Part shown: positions 20,019 to 30,132 of the stretch, piece after piece
Layout of the letters: every line of letters begins with the position of its first letter
How positions within the stretch are numbered: position 1 is the stretch's first letter
NCBI RefSeq assembly: GCF_000003815.2
Contig: NC_049987.1
Span: 255,539 to 292,589, forward strand
Source: Branchiostoma floridae
Taxonomy: Eukaryota > Chordata > Leptocardii > Amphioxiformes > Branchiostomatidae
Direction: 5' to 3'
Length of the DNA stretch: 37,051 nucleotides
Made by a program: the position numbers and the translations under genes
The notes under the pieces: model-generated
The model's input: the letters and a program-made list of their open reading frames with translations, nothing else
The model's database searches: none
What the model was told of the DNA's origin: nothing

Positions 20019-20348
20019 CTAAACTACAAGGGACCAGTACTCCTCTTCCTTCTTCTTCAAACGCAACTGCTCACTTTTGGTGAGGGGGAGGAGTTTGTGC
20101 CCAGCTGTTGATATATGAACATTAGTGTCGAGCACAAACTTCTTGTGCACCCACTCCGGTTGCCCTTCCTTCACCATGAACTTCTTTGCAGGTTTGAAGA
20201 ACTGGATCTTCACTTCCTCCTCCTCCCCCTCGTCCTCCCTGGTCTGCAGTGCAAGCACTTTCCCCACATAGAAGCATCGCTGGGGTTCGCTGTAGACTAC
20301 CGCCACCAGCTGCCCTGCTTTCAATTCTCCCCCCTCCCAGTTAGATAC
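20019..20348 (-). CDS. Last exon: Tudor-like domain
   Basis: Starts at GTA after TCATTTCAG and runs 109 codons to TAG. The peptide begins VSNWEGGELKAGQLVAVVYS, continues with EPQRCFYVGKVLALQ, an acidic loop, VKIQFFKPA, then EWVHKKFVLD and ends EEEYWSLVV. The pattern G--VAV-Y----FYVGKVL---(acidic)--V-IQF--P---------WVHKKFV is that of a small beta-barrel reader found at the C-termini of various invertebrate proteins. The peptide-binding aromatic cage cannot be judged from sequence alone. Confidence 0.8.
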   Translation of the reverse strand, partial: VSNWEGGELKAGQLVAVVYSEPQRCFYVGKVLALQTREDEGEEEEVKIQFFKPAKKFMVKEGQPEWVHKKFVLDTNVHISTAGHKLLPLTKSEQLRLKKKEEEYWSLVV

Positions 20349-23300
20349 CTGAAATGACAAGATTTTTGTTGTCAGCACGACAATGAATGCAAAAAATTGA
20401 AAGTATACTTGGGTTTATTAACGTTCTGTATGTAAAGTTTATTAACTTTTGTAGCAGGAAGAAGGTTAATTTGCTCCAGACTGCCCTAAATTTTGGACAT
20501 TCCCCATCTAAAATTACCAGATCAGTTTCTCTTCACGTTAAGAAATGTCATTGAGTATAACTTATGACATTTACCAGTATATGTACCTGGGCCTTGGTAA
20601 CATTTGACTTGGGTGTTCTGAACTGCGTGATATTTTGGGTTAACACACAGGCTACCTGTATTACACTCAGGTTTCCATAGAATTATTTGTCAATGAACAT
20701 TTAAACTGTGTGCACCATGGTAGTATATTCAAACACCAGATTTTCAAACACATTTTTGTGATAACGACATTCAAAATGAACAGTATGAGTATTGTCTTTC
20801 AAGATTATGGTATGTTTCAAGTTCAAATCACATTGATAAAGAAAAACCTCAAAACCATGTAAGAGGAACACAGAAGGTAATGCAGGAATTGAATCTCAAG
20901 ACGCCTCCAGCCTTTGGGTGATCCTACTCACTGTCGGGCTTGCACATTGGGCCACCTACGATATACATTCTATAAATACCAGTAGTCAAAAAGCATGCTC
21001 TCATACTCACAGTTTTTCTCTTTTTGGAGGCAGGTACAGGGTCTTCTGATGATGGTCGCTGTTGATAGAACAAAACAAAAAAGTTTCACAAAGTCAAACT
21101 TTGTTGCACAGTGTGTGAACTTAAATTTATGTCCTTAGCAGCAAAATTCTGTGCAGGGACAAAAGGATGAACACAGTCACTGAAGATCATTGTAAAGACC
21201 TCATTTTTTAACTCCGCCATACCACAGATATGGTACAGAGTGAAAATATTGTATTCGTCACGTTTCTTCTTCTTCGTTCTTTCTTTTCCTGTCAAATCTT
21301 CAAAGCGATTCATCTCCGTCGTTCGTGGACTGAATGACCTGAAATTTGGCACAAGGGTAAAGTGGGCCAATACCCTGAGACATTTTTTTCCTTTATAGAT
21401 GCCTTCAAAATGATTTTATTTATACGTTTTCAAGCAATTTTCTGACCTAAACTGTATTTTTGCCTCCCGTGCCCTGGTAGTAAGTTCAAAAGACCCAACA
21501 TTTGGCATGATAGTGTGGGGGGGTATTTACTGAAAAGAGCCAATTATCATTTTTGGCCATTCTCTTGGATCTCTCAAAATGATTTACAGTCCAAATTTTT
21601 TTGGGGGGGGATCTACATCTGCTTTTAAGGGCCTCCTGCCTTAGAGCGTTTCACCATATATGGTAAATGAATGAGCGGACGTTGCCCATGTGTGGGACCA
21701 GTGCATGGACGCTAATTGGATTACTACGGCGCAGCCAATAGGCACGCTACATTCATCATAAGCGACAGTCTGATTGGTCTACTCGGGCACAGCCAATGAG
21801 AAAGGGTCTTTCAGATTAGTGAACTAATGTGGCAGCAGTGAACCTCAGTCCTGGAGTACAGGCCACCGAATTAATCCGTCAAAAGTAAGACACAAAAGGA
21901 GTAACAAAGTTGCGTAGCTTGTCATCATTTTTGTGAATCATGTCTTGCGTGTTGTAATAAATTGTATAAAAGAACTGTTACTTACTTTAAGATTTGTCTC
22001 AGCCTTGCTTCGCTCTGCTTGAGGGAGGCTCAGCTTCTTCTCCAGTTCTGTGTTTCTCTCCTGAAGATCACTTGCATTTTTCTTCAGTTGTTCCTTTTGT
22101 CCCTGAAGCAAGGCTACCTGCTTTTCCAGCTCATGAACCCTGGATTCATCCTTCTGAGAATCCTGTGAAGATTAATCAAGAAATAATCAGTCTCATTACA
22201 GTACTACTATGGTACTGTAATCACACTAATTATTTCTTGAATACAAGATTGAATGCAAGATTGAATGCAAGATTGTAGTTTTAGGTCAAGACCTTAAATT
22301 CGTATCATCTACAGAAGTGTCTATTCTCGCATGGGATTATTTTTTCTTCATTTTCAATTCTAAAACAGTCCATATTTGCATAAGGAGGATGTTGGAGTGA
22401 AAACTGCTGAATTTGCTCAGAAGCAAATACCTCCAGCCTTTTCATTTCTCATTGTATTTTATATAAAATCCTTAGGCCATACAAATTTGATTTATTGGTT
22501 CTCTTATGTACTGGAACATTGTTGAATGACCTTATACTGTAGTAACTGTAATGTAGTGAGTAAAAACGTCCTGAATGGAAGGTGTGGGGATTTTCTTTTT
22601 ATATGGGGAAAAATGGAAGATGTAATTCCAAAAACCAACAAATTAAACTGGTGTGGCCTTATCATGAAATTATTGTACATGTAATAAATTGTATAAAAGA
22701 ACTGTTACTTACTTTAAGATTTGTCTCAGCCTTGCTTCGCTCTGCTTGAAGGAGGCTCAGCTTCTTCTCCAGTTCTGTGTTTCTCTCCTGAAGATCACTT
22801 GCATTTTTCTTCAGTTGTTCCTTTTGTCTCTGAAGCAAGGCTACCTGCTTTTCCAGCTCATGAACCCTGGATTCATCCTTCTGAGAATCCTGTGAAGATT
22901 AATGAATAATTCTATAAGAGAAAAATTATTGACAATTGAACTTCTACTGTTGAATGACATATAATCTGAAAAGAATACAATGTGAAATTACTGACCATGG
23001 TTTGATTTTCCCTGTGACTAGCCATCGCTTCAGCATGTTTCTTCATCAGCTCCTGCATACATAGAGTTTTATACGTTACATGTACTTTCATCAAAGTTAT
23101 GAGGATTTGCTTTGTGAAATCACTATGTTCCACACATTATTTTGATAGTTTGTTATCATGTACATGTACATGTACTTCAAATCCAATGTTATGCCTAAGC
23201 ACTTGAATCTTGAATTTTTATCTGATTGTAACATAACATGAGATTCCTTACCTGCATCTGTTTTTCCTTTTCTGCCATGGCATGCTGATGATCCCCTTTC

Positions 23301-26300
23301 TCTTTCTCATGTTCTCTTATAAGATTCTGTACAGAGTGAGCAAATGATATGTACATGTATGATATATTATATAAAACAGGCGTCTTTTTAATTATGGAAA
23401 AACACTCTAATTCTGGACTCAAGTCCATAACTCCAAAATGCTTTACCCGATCAACTTTATATTTTTATTGAGTACATACCAAAGTGTAATGAATATGCGG
23501 AAAGCGTCAATGGGTCTCTAGGGATTAGTCCAAATATACTATAATTATACATAATTATATATAATTTTGGGGCATTATACATAATTATATATAACCCATG
23601 TCTACTTGGGTAGTGTAACAACAAAGTAAGCCATTGTCCACCTTGATCTCTTCCTCTTTTGCTGCCAGGGCAGCTTCCAGTTCCTTGGCATCATCAAGGA
23701 CATTGGCAGCATGTCCCTCTGCAGGCTTCTGCACAAAAACAGAATCATATGTAATGCTTACCTTTAGTTATCTTTAATCAAGGTGTGCAGGATGACTACA
23801 TTATTTGTACATTATTGTTTCAAACGATCGTAAAGAAAGGGACATATCAAGTCATCTGCATCAGGTGCACTTGATGGCAAAGTGGAGCTATTTTCCTCAC
23901 TTTGCAAGAGTAATTAATTTGTGTTATACCAAAATGTAATCACTTCCTGGTGTCAATGTCTAATATGTAACATTAGGGCAAGAGATGAGCTACTTTGACT
24001 ATTTTTGAAATACATTGTCAAGCAAAAAATGAAAAGGAAAGACTAACTTCAGTGCAGAATCAAAATTATAAATTTTTGATTCAACCTCCTGCCTTTAGCT
24101 AGCTACAGAGGCCCAATATGACACACAGAGGTGTGAAGAATAAATATTTAAATATTCAATTTGATACTTGTAATCAGTTACAGTTTTGAGAGTATAGAAG
24201 GTTGGGGATTGAAGCCTACCTGTATGTTCTCAGTCTGGTCCCTCCTATTGTGCTAAATAGTAAGGATAAAGAACTGTTAAAGGCACAGTTAACTATAATT
24301 TGAAACTGCTGAATAAACACATCAGAATATAATGCAGTTATTCATCCAAGACCAACAAAAAAAATGAAGATTTATAGGCTCAAAATGTTAGACACAAATA
24401 TAATAAAACACAAAGTCATGTTATATGCTACCAGGATATGCAAACATGTAGCAACTTGTGTGACTTTGCAGCTTGACAGCACTCACCCTAACCTCCTCAC
24501 ACCTCCTTTTGAATTCGTAGAAGGAGGACTCATGATTGAAGCCTGACAGCAGTTCGAACATGATGGCTTCTTCAAATCCTTGAAGACCTTGGAAAACGTA
24601 CTGAGTTAGGTCAGTGGAACACTGGTCTCGGAGTGTCTTGTTGTTCCACTTGACCATAATGGCTTGTGCTTGTTGGAAACAACGTTTCGACATCGTCGAG
24701 ACGGTTTTGTGAACACACAAGTTGTCGGATACATGTTTTTTCTGGAATACGGAACAAAAGATCATTTTGTGTGGCTATTACATATTTTGTTAATACACAC
24801 AAACAAAAACAAACCACTGCCATAATTTTTACAATGTATGATAGGCATTTCTGGTATTTGCAATACATGTTTTTTTTAAATATTTCAAGAATAAATCCAC
24901 CTATTTAAACAGATACGACATTACAGACAAAAAAGGGATAGACTCCTGATAATGGTATGTACCTGTACATGCAATTCTTAAAAAGCTAGTAGCTGTAAAC
25001 AACTACATTGTTGTGTAGTAGTAGTCCACTGTGTAGTAGTCCATTATTGTGTATGCTAAAAAAAAGTAATGTTCTTGCACTAACCGGCTTGCCGACAATG
25101 TCTTCGATTTGAGTGCACCATGTCTTGAGTCTTCTTCGAAGAGGCTGGTCAGGCCTCTTCACTGTGTGGAGATCCGGATGGATCTCCCGCATCCTGTGGA
25201 CAATGCTGTAAAAGTCCACTAGAGGCCCGGTTTTTACAGCATTGTCCACAGGACTACTGTGGACCTGACCAGCCACTTCTTCCTCAACACTACCGGTAGC
25301 ACTTTCTTCCTCATCTTCATCCTCATCTTCCTCATGTTCCTTATCTTCTCCCTCCTGCAAAGATGACATCATATGTTATTACAAATCTAATCTTTAAGCT
25401 GCTTTTAGAAAGTTGCATGAGACTAGACTATGTTGCTGAAATTTTGTTTTTAAAATGTAATCTGTGCCAAAAGGATGAATATTCCTCTGTGTATATGGTG
25501 TCACAAGGTCTGGTCATTTGCAACAACAACCACGTAATTCTACCTCCTTAGCTTTGCTCACTCGTATTTATGTTTTGATTCTAGCAAATGATAATTCAAC
25601 TTTCTACAAGTTGCTACAAGCCATGTATATACATTGGATTTATTTTCGTTTTTTAATTTTTTGGAAATCTTTATGCAGTTTGATATGTCTCATTTTAACA
25701 AGGGATGCAACCTATGTCTCTTGACTGGGCAATTCTGCTACTAAGAATTGTGCAAGCTTAAAGACATACATACTTTATCGCTTTCGAAGTCATGAGCGCG
25801 CACTAGTTCGTCAAACTTCTCATTGAATCTCTGGCAGAATGAACGAGTGCCGCCTTCTATTCCCTCTAGTTCCGACCACTCTGAATCAGGCGGTGTCAGA
25901 TAACTGTCCAGGTAGGCAGTTTTCGAAGTGGAATTTGTGAACTGCAATGAAACAAACAAAGGGTTATTAGTTATGCTGACTCTTTTCACTTTCTTACATG
26001 ATGAGTTATATAGGGCCTTCCTCTAGCTATAAATTTCAATTGCTTTACATGCATCATTCAGATGATAAACCTCGACACACGTAGCGTTACCTCTATCATT
26101 ATTGTTATTGGGTGGGCCGACTACTACCTCTTCGCAGCTCACATTGGATGAATTGCAAGGAGCTTACAATATATCTGCTGCAAAAAAAGGTTGACTTAAA
26201 CTCAAAATTCGTCCTTCGTTGCATGCGTTAAGCTGCTCTATCTTAGTATTTTGTGGATCTCTTTCATATTGAGGACCCCTGGCGTTGTGCTATTATTACT

Positions 26301-28742
26301 ACTGATTTGTCTAAGGCACATCTGGTGGACTCAATTGCACAAAAAGAGGTAGACTTAAAATAAAAATTCTTCTTTCGTTCATGCAGTTCAGGGTAAGCCT
26401 GATTTTGAGGACACAAGCCCGGGCTCGAAATACTTTTTTCAGCAGGCGGCAACCTGAATCAAAAACCAACTTGCCCCATCAGCATTTAAGTTTGCGCCAC
26501 TTCCAAGTTGTTACTTTCCTCAAATCAGCTGACTTATCCAGTATCTTTTCTTCCAGTTAACTAGTAGTATGTTTTATCTTATCAAGAAATGAATACAAAA
26601 GCTTTTGAAGAGCACTAATTTTCACAGTCTGTAGATAGCACAAGCACAGAGGCGCAGAAGTAGGGGGGAAGATCACTATCTAATAAACATATCCCCCGGA
26701 ATACACATACAACCCTAGAAAATTACCAATTCGACACATAAATTGTGTCCATACTATTTCTGTCTGAGGGAAAGAAGAAGATGATAAGCAGGTAGGTCCT
26801 TTTAATTCATTCATGCCTTATGACCATACCAGTTTTTTAATGATAGAATAAGCAAGCATATAACATTAGACTATTATCTCAGATCAGTGCATTTCAACAG
26901 ATACACATTTAACAAAAATATTTTCAGCTTACTAGCATTCATAATGCAGCAAAACAGCAAAACAATTACTTAATTTTGCCCCTAGAAATAGAATATTCCA
27001 TGAAACATGGTGTTGGAGTTATCAAACTGCAATGTTTGCATCAGTCTTTAGGGGGCGCTGTTCGTCACCGCCGCCATGTTTGTTTACCTCGGACGATCGA
27101 CGAGCGAGCGCTGCCGTTCTTTGGACTGAATTTTCCGTTTCTTGGCACATTAAAACAAGTTGACTATGGGTGCACAGCAGTGACAGAGTATCAGTAACTT
27201 ACATATTTGTTTGTCTGGGTGTCGAATTCTGTGTTTCGTTTGGAAATTTACGAGAGACTGAGGCCAAATTATGTCGCCGATATTCACGATGTTTTTCATC
27301 ATTTCTCAGCTCAAATTTCTCGAACTTAGTAGAAGGTTCTGTATGCTTTACAACAATTATACATAATTGCTTTTTTTTGCAAGCCCAAGAACCGGTTCTC
27401 GATGTTCCATTTTTCACCGGACTTGAACCAAAACTTTGGTCGGGAAAATTATAATCATTTTGTATAACGTTACGTTTCGGGAGGGGCAGAAACTCGCTAT
27501 CACGGCAAATCCCCTTCCTCAACAAACTCCCTTTCCCGGCACAATAGAACATAGCCAGCGTTGAAAATCGCGGACCAACATATAAAAAAAAACCGCCACA
27601 AAAACAAAAAAAAGAAACAGCCCCTTCCCGAAGACTGCAAGGGAGTCTAGTCGTTAGTCAAGTGTAACTTGTAATGCGTTGTTGTGAAACCAAACACCAC
27701 TGGCACGCGACCGGGTGCGTGGCCGGCGCGGCAACGCCGTCATATGTAACTTAATACTGGACCACCCGCATTCCTTGAGGCCCCCCACGAAGGGAGCTTC
27801 GTTTGGAATGTGACTTTGCTGCGTGCTTGCGACACCAGGTCTGGAAGGTGACTTTGGTGCGTGCACATATGAAAGAAATGTCAATGTCAATCAATGCGCA
27901 ACCCTCCCTCTACCGAGGATTGGCCGGGCTCCCTTCGGGGCAGCTGCAGTGTCTGCCCGCAGACAGTCCGGCCTATCCACGGTCGAAATAGATGTCGAAA
28001 TAGATAAATGAGGCAATAGTCATTTGTTGTAATTTTTCTTGGAATTTACTACCGTTCTACCGAACGGGCTAAAATTGAGCTAACGTTAAATGAACCTGAA
28101 CGTTGAACACTTTTCCGCGTTGTTCGGCTAAGTTTTGCGGTACGGCTTTAAACTTTTGTTGCGTAATTAGTGGCCTTAACTGTTTTATCTATCAATCATT
28201 CGTTCCAAGTATTTGCAAAATTACCACAAGTTATATCATAAGTTATTAGGGCCCGTTCACACTTGTGCGAATATTCAAATCTGTATGAGTTGCCAATCGA
28301 CATACTTTTAGTTTAGGCAAAGTTTGCGGGAAAGACGTTTTGGTCTTCTTTGATTTACCGTTGTGCAGTCTGGTTATAGAACAAAAATGACTTCTTCAGT
28401 AAACTTTACCAACCCCCCCCCTCCCAACAAAAAAGTCAACTGGTACTGACTGTAATATGCGCACAAATGTTTAGAATGGCATAGTAATGGTGCNNNNNNN
28501 NNNNNNNNNNNNNNNNNNNNNNNNNNNNNNNNNNNNNNNNNNNNNNNNNNNNNNNNNNNNNNNNNNNNNNNNNNNNNNNNNNNNNNNNNNNNNGAAGACA
28601 TCCTAACCTGAATATGCACTGTTTCACTTACTGTCCCCGGGCGAACCCTTTTGACAGGTAACAACTTGCTGTTTCTGTCTGTATACGTGACGACTCTGTC
28701 GTCTGATGTTGAAAAAAACCACAGCCCCGTCCCGTCCGCCAT
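20019..28742 (-). CDS. 12-exon gene: acidic, coiled-coil, Tudor-like C-terminal protein (uncharacterised)
   Basis: Twelve exons on the minus strand join to at least 595 codons: 28742-28632, 25941-25774, 25354-25085, 24741-24487, 24252-24220, 23728-23642, 23326-23252, 23052-22996, 22889-22713, 22162-21986, 21058-21011, 20348-20019. Every exon is a multiple of three and every intron phase 0. In order the protein has a short N-terminal part, a Glu/Asp-rich tract, two conserved-looking but unrecognised segments, a helical coiled coil, a basic KKRK stretch (possible nuclear signal) and a C-terminal domain with the VG-----WVHKKFV layout of Tudor-like folds. A nuclear, perhaps chromatin- or RNP-associated, role is inference. 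An exon between 28632 and 25941 could be hidden by the gap at 28494-28593. Confidence 0.7.
21011..21058 (-). CDS. Exon with basic KKRK motif
   Basis: Sixteen codons, RPSSEDPVPASKKRKT, between ATCAACAG and GTGAGT. A Ser/Pro linker ending in a monopartite nuclear-localisation-like KKRK. Confidence 0.75.
21215..21520 (+). repeat. Dispersed 160-bp repeat family, two units, intronic
   Basis: Starts CCATACCACAGATATGG (a short palindrome) and shares TGTCAAATCTTC, then GACCTGAAATTTGGCACAAGGGTA and GTGGGCCAATACCCT with the array starting at 30016. Unit starts near 21328 and 21487 give a spacing of about 159 bp. It lies in the intron between the last two exons of the minus gene, read in the opposite sense. 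Confidence 0.8.
21640..21952. other. Intron DNA with alternating CCAAT/ATTGG words
   Basis: ATTGG near 21716 and 21775, and GCCAAT near 21747 and 21792, alternate in orientation over 80 bp. This may be a degraded CCAAT-bearing repeat like those at 10942 and 14121 or a cryptic promoter. No exon is recognised. Confidence 0.35.
21953..22176. repeat. Exon-containing duplication, unit 2 (3' copy of the gene)
   Basis: Matches 22680-22903 at a constant offset of 727 bp with two differences in 224 bp. The repeat covers the whole 177-bp exon plus about 33 bp beyond its donor and 14 bp beyond its acceptor. Confidence 0.95.
21986..22162 (-). CDS. Coiled-coil exon, duplicate 2
   Basis: Fifty-nine codons from DSQKDESRVHELEKQVALLQ to RSKAETNLK, flanked by TTCACAG and GTAAGT. 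It differs from the upstream duplicate by a Gly for Arg (LLQGQKEQ) and a Pro for Leu (LSLPQAER). A Pro in the heptads would weaken the helix. Splice sites are intact, so both copies can be used together or as alternatives without shifting the frame. Confidence 0.8.
22680..22903. repeat. Exon-containing duplication, unit 1
   Basis: The other copy of the 224-bp segment; sequence diverges completely on both sides. Confidence 0.95.
22713..22889 (-). CDS. Coiled-coil exon, duplicate 1
   Basis: Fifty-nine codons with regular heptads of Leu/Val (VHELEKQVALLQRQKEQLKK and SDLQERNTELEKKLSLLQAE). Splice sites TTCACAG and GTAAGT. Likely a parallel coiled-coil dimerisation segment. Two copies add 118 residues; as 59 is not a multiple of seven, the heptad register shifts by three residues between them. 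Confidence 0.85.
22996..23052 (-). CDS. Helical exon of the minus gene
   Basis: Nineteen codons, ELMKKHAEAMASHRENQTM, between TATGCAG and the donor GTCAGT. Charged helix continuing the coiled coil. Confidence 0.8.
23252..23326 (-). CDS. Helical exon of the minus gene
   Basis: Twenty-five codons, from NLIREHEKEKGDHQHA to EKEKQMQ, between TGTACAG and GTAAGG. It shares the KH/EH-E-AMA-----Q spacing with the next exon (HQHAMAEKEKQM and HAEAMASHRENQTM), so the two exons may be an older duplication. Confidence 0.8.
23544..23593. repeat. AT-rich direct repeat, 30-bp period
   Basis: ATTATACATAATTATATATA occurs exactly at 23544-23563 and 23574-23593 inside an intron. Confidence 0.85.
23642..23728 (-). 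CDS. Helical exon of the minus gene
   Basis: Twenty-nine codons, KPAEGHAANVLDDAKELEAA to AAKEEEIK, after TTTGTGCAG. The donor AAG|GTGGAC is weaker than the others, so the 3' edge is less certain. Confidence 0.7.
24220..24252 (-). CDS. Micro-exon of the minus gene
   Basis: Eleven codons, HNRRDQTENIQ, between CTATTTAG and GTAGGC. It is 33 bp and keeps the frame; included because both splice sites and the phase-0 rule fit. Could be optional. Confidence 0.55.
24487..24741 (-). CDS. Exon with an unrecognised helical domain
   Basis: Eighty-five codons from KKHVSDNLCVHKTVSTMSKR to YEFKRRCEEVR, between CGTATTCCAG and GTGAGT. Contains CFQQAQAIMVKWNNKTLRDQ and a hydrophobic FQGLQGFEEAIMFELLSGFN segment. 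It looks like a compact all-helical domain; I do not recognise the family. Confidence 0.8.
25085..25354 (-). CDS. Exon with acidic tract and a second unrecognised domain
   Basis: Ninety codons after CATCTTTGCAG. The first third is almost all Glu/Asp (EGEDKEHEEDEDEDEEESA). The rest, from VDFYSIVHRMREIHPDLHTV to RRRLKTWCTQIEDIVGKP, is helical with conserved-looking aromatic and basic residues. Donor GTTAGT. Inside the exon TTTTTACAGCATTGTCCACAGG and CCTGTGGACAATGCTGTAAAA form an inverted repeat (about 25193-25252), so the transcript could fold there. Confidence 0.8.
25774..25941 (-). CDS. Exon 2 (or later) of the minus gene
   Basis: Fifty-six codons from FTNSTSKTAYLDSYLTPPDS to LVRAHDFESDK between TTTCATTGCAG and GTATGT. 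Acidic and aromatic; no family recognised. Confidence 0.75.
25942..28493 (-). other. Long first intron of the minus gene
   Basis: No further exon is supported. CTCGAAATACTTTTTTCAG at about 26424 resembles the end of the 4387 TIR element. A GCCGCCATG word (YY1-like) lies near 27070. A 117-codon minus frame at 27552-27199 ends at a GTAAGT-like donor but in the wrong phase for this gene. A C-rich run (CCCCCCCC) is near 28412. Confidence 0.45.
28494..28593. other. Assembly gap (100 N)
   Basis: Gap of unknown size inside the first intron, close to exon 1. Confidence 0.99.
28632..28742 (-). CDS. Exon 1 of the minus gene (start codon)
   Basis: ATG in an AACATGGCGGAC context (good Kozak, YY1-like core) opens 37 codons from MADGTGLWFFSTSDDRVVTY to KRVRPGT, ended by the donor GTAAGT in phase 0. 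Upstream in-frame sequence is stop-limited, supporting this start. The link to the exon at 25941 rests on strand, phase and proximity, so this exon could belong to a different gene. Confidence 0.6.
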
Positions 28743-29342
28743 GTTGATGAAATGAGACAGACCTCAATCATGGGCTAACCACCCATTTTAACAGATGCGG
28801 CAAGGCACGCCTCTGTCACGCGCTAATCACGCAAAGGGCACGCCCGTAAAATTGTCACAAACTAGGAAAAAGTTTGCAGGTGCAGGTGCGTGGCAAGAGT
28901 CAAACCTTAGGTTGCCATTGGTTACGAGAGTAAACAATGGCCGCTACAGTTTTACGCCGCCCAGCTGGTCTTCTTGGGACGTTACTTGTTACGCCGAGGA
29001 CCATTCTGATTGGTCAATCAAGTCCCTCGTACGGATCGCCGAAGTCAGTGACCTCAACGTGCTTCGCCACACAAAACCAACCAAGAAAATAAAAGAAAAG
29101 AAAACGTCTACATGTTCAAAATCATTAACCTTGCTTGTAACAAGACATGAGGCGAAAAAGGACCAAGAAGTCTTTTATTCTTGTATTCAGCATGATTGAT
29201 GCCAACAATGAAATCGTTGATCTGTGATCCGACAGGAAATTGTATTTTCTCCGTAACGTTACATGTACGTTGCTTGATTATCATACATTTTGTATATGAG
29301 GGGAAATAAAAAAAATCTCGGCCTCATCCAGAAATAATGATC
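28743..29342. other. Upstream region of the minus gene, no gene seen
   Basis: ATTGG words near 28917 and 29009 could act as CCAAT boxes for the minus gene. The 134-codon plus frame at 28795-29199 has no domain and is not called. Confidence 0.35.
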
Positions 29343-29442
29343 NNNNNNNNNNNNNNNNNNNNNNNNNNNNNNNNNNNNNNNNNNNNNNNNNNNNNNNNNN
29401 NNNNNNNNNNNNNNNNNNNNNNNNNNNNNNNNNNNNNNNNNN
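29343..29442. other. Assembly gap (100 N)
   Basis: Gap of unknown size in the intergenic interval. Confidence 0.99.
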
Positions 29443-29759
29443 AAGTTGGATGTTTCATGCTAAACATATTAACAGTGATGTTACATAATTCGCGATGTCA
29501 TTATTTCGACTTTCATAGCATGCATATTTTATCAAGGGCTGCAATTTTGCTGTCACTTGGCAGAGGTTGCTGGACAGTATCGCATGAGTTGCCTGACTCT
29601 GAGGACTCAATCCATTGAGCATCAATAGCCGGCTGAACCTACAGCAGTTTTCTTCGTTAGTTTTTAAGTATTTCCCTTTGATCTGGATATGCATTGCCTT
29701 ATTGTATTCGGACGGTATTTTTATAGATAAAGTTCTTAATCAGTGAGACTGAGAGGACA
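29443..29759. other. No gene seen
   Basis: Short sequence between the gap and the truncated LINE; nothing recognised. Confidence 0.4.
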
Positions 29760-30011
29760 TATTGTTGTGCTTATTAAAAATATTTGATTCCTGTATAAAG
29801 CCGATTCTCCTATATGGGTGTGAAATTTGGGGCACAGAGTCTATTAATGACAACTCCCCAATTGAAATTTCCCATCACCGTTTTTGTAAGAATATACTTG
29901 GAGTTCCTAGAAATTGTAGTAATTTAGCATCTAGAGCGGAGCTTGGCAGATTTCCTTTAGACTTAGATATATCTGTGCGTGTTATTCGTTACTGGCTACG
30001 CTTATTATATT
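29760..30011 (+). mobile_element. Non-LTR retrotransposon, RT C-terminal part (5' piece)
   Basis: The frame reads LKIFDSCIKPILLYGCEIWG, then FCKNILGVPRNCSNLASRAE, LGRFPLDLDI and RYWLRL. This is the conserved stretch after the polymerase domain of CR1/Jockey-type LINEs (LFD-C--P-LLYG-E-WG, H--FCK-ILGV, N-A--AELGR-PL, YW-RL). The endonuclease and the polymerase core are missing, so the copy is 5'-truncated. It is broken at about 30011 by an insertion and resumes near 31684. Confidence 0.85.
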
Positions 30012-30055
30012 TCAGCCATACCATAGGTATGGTGAAATATATTGTATTCGTAATG

Positions 30056-30057
30056 TT

Positions 30058-30092
<35 letters not shown>
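30056..30092. repeat. (TTTC)n microsatellite
   Basis: About nine TTTC units; the related copy near 21263 has a degenerate TTCTTC version. Confidence 0.95.
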
Positions 30093-30132
30093 CCTGTCAA
30101 ATCTTCAGAACACGGTATCTCCCTTGTTCTTC

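Noticed and set aside
27199-27552. 117-codon minus frame ending at a GTAAGT donor
   Set aside because: It would end in phase 2 while every other intron of the minus gene is phase 0, no good acceptor precedes it, and no domain is seen. It could be an alternative first exon, but this is unsupported.
28795-29199. 134-codon plus frame upstream of the minus gene
   Set aside because: No recognisable domain; lies in likely promoter DNA.
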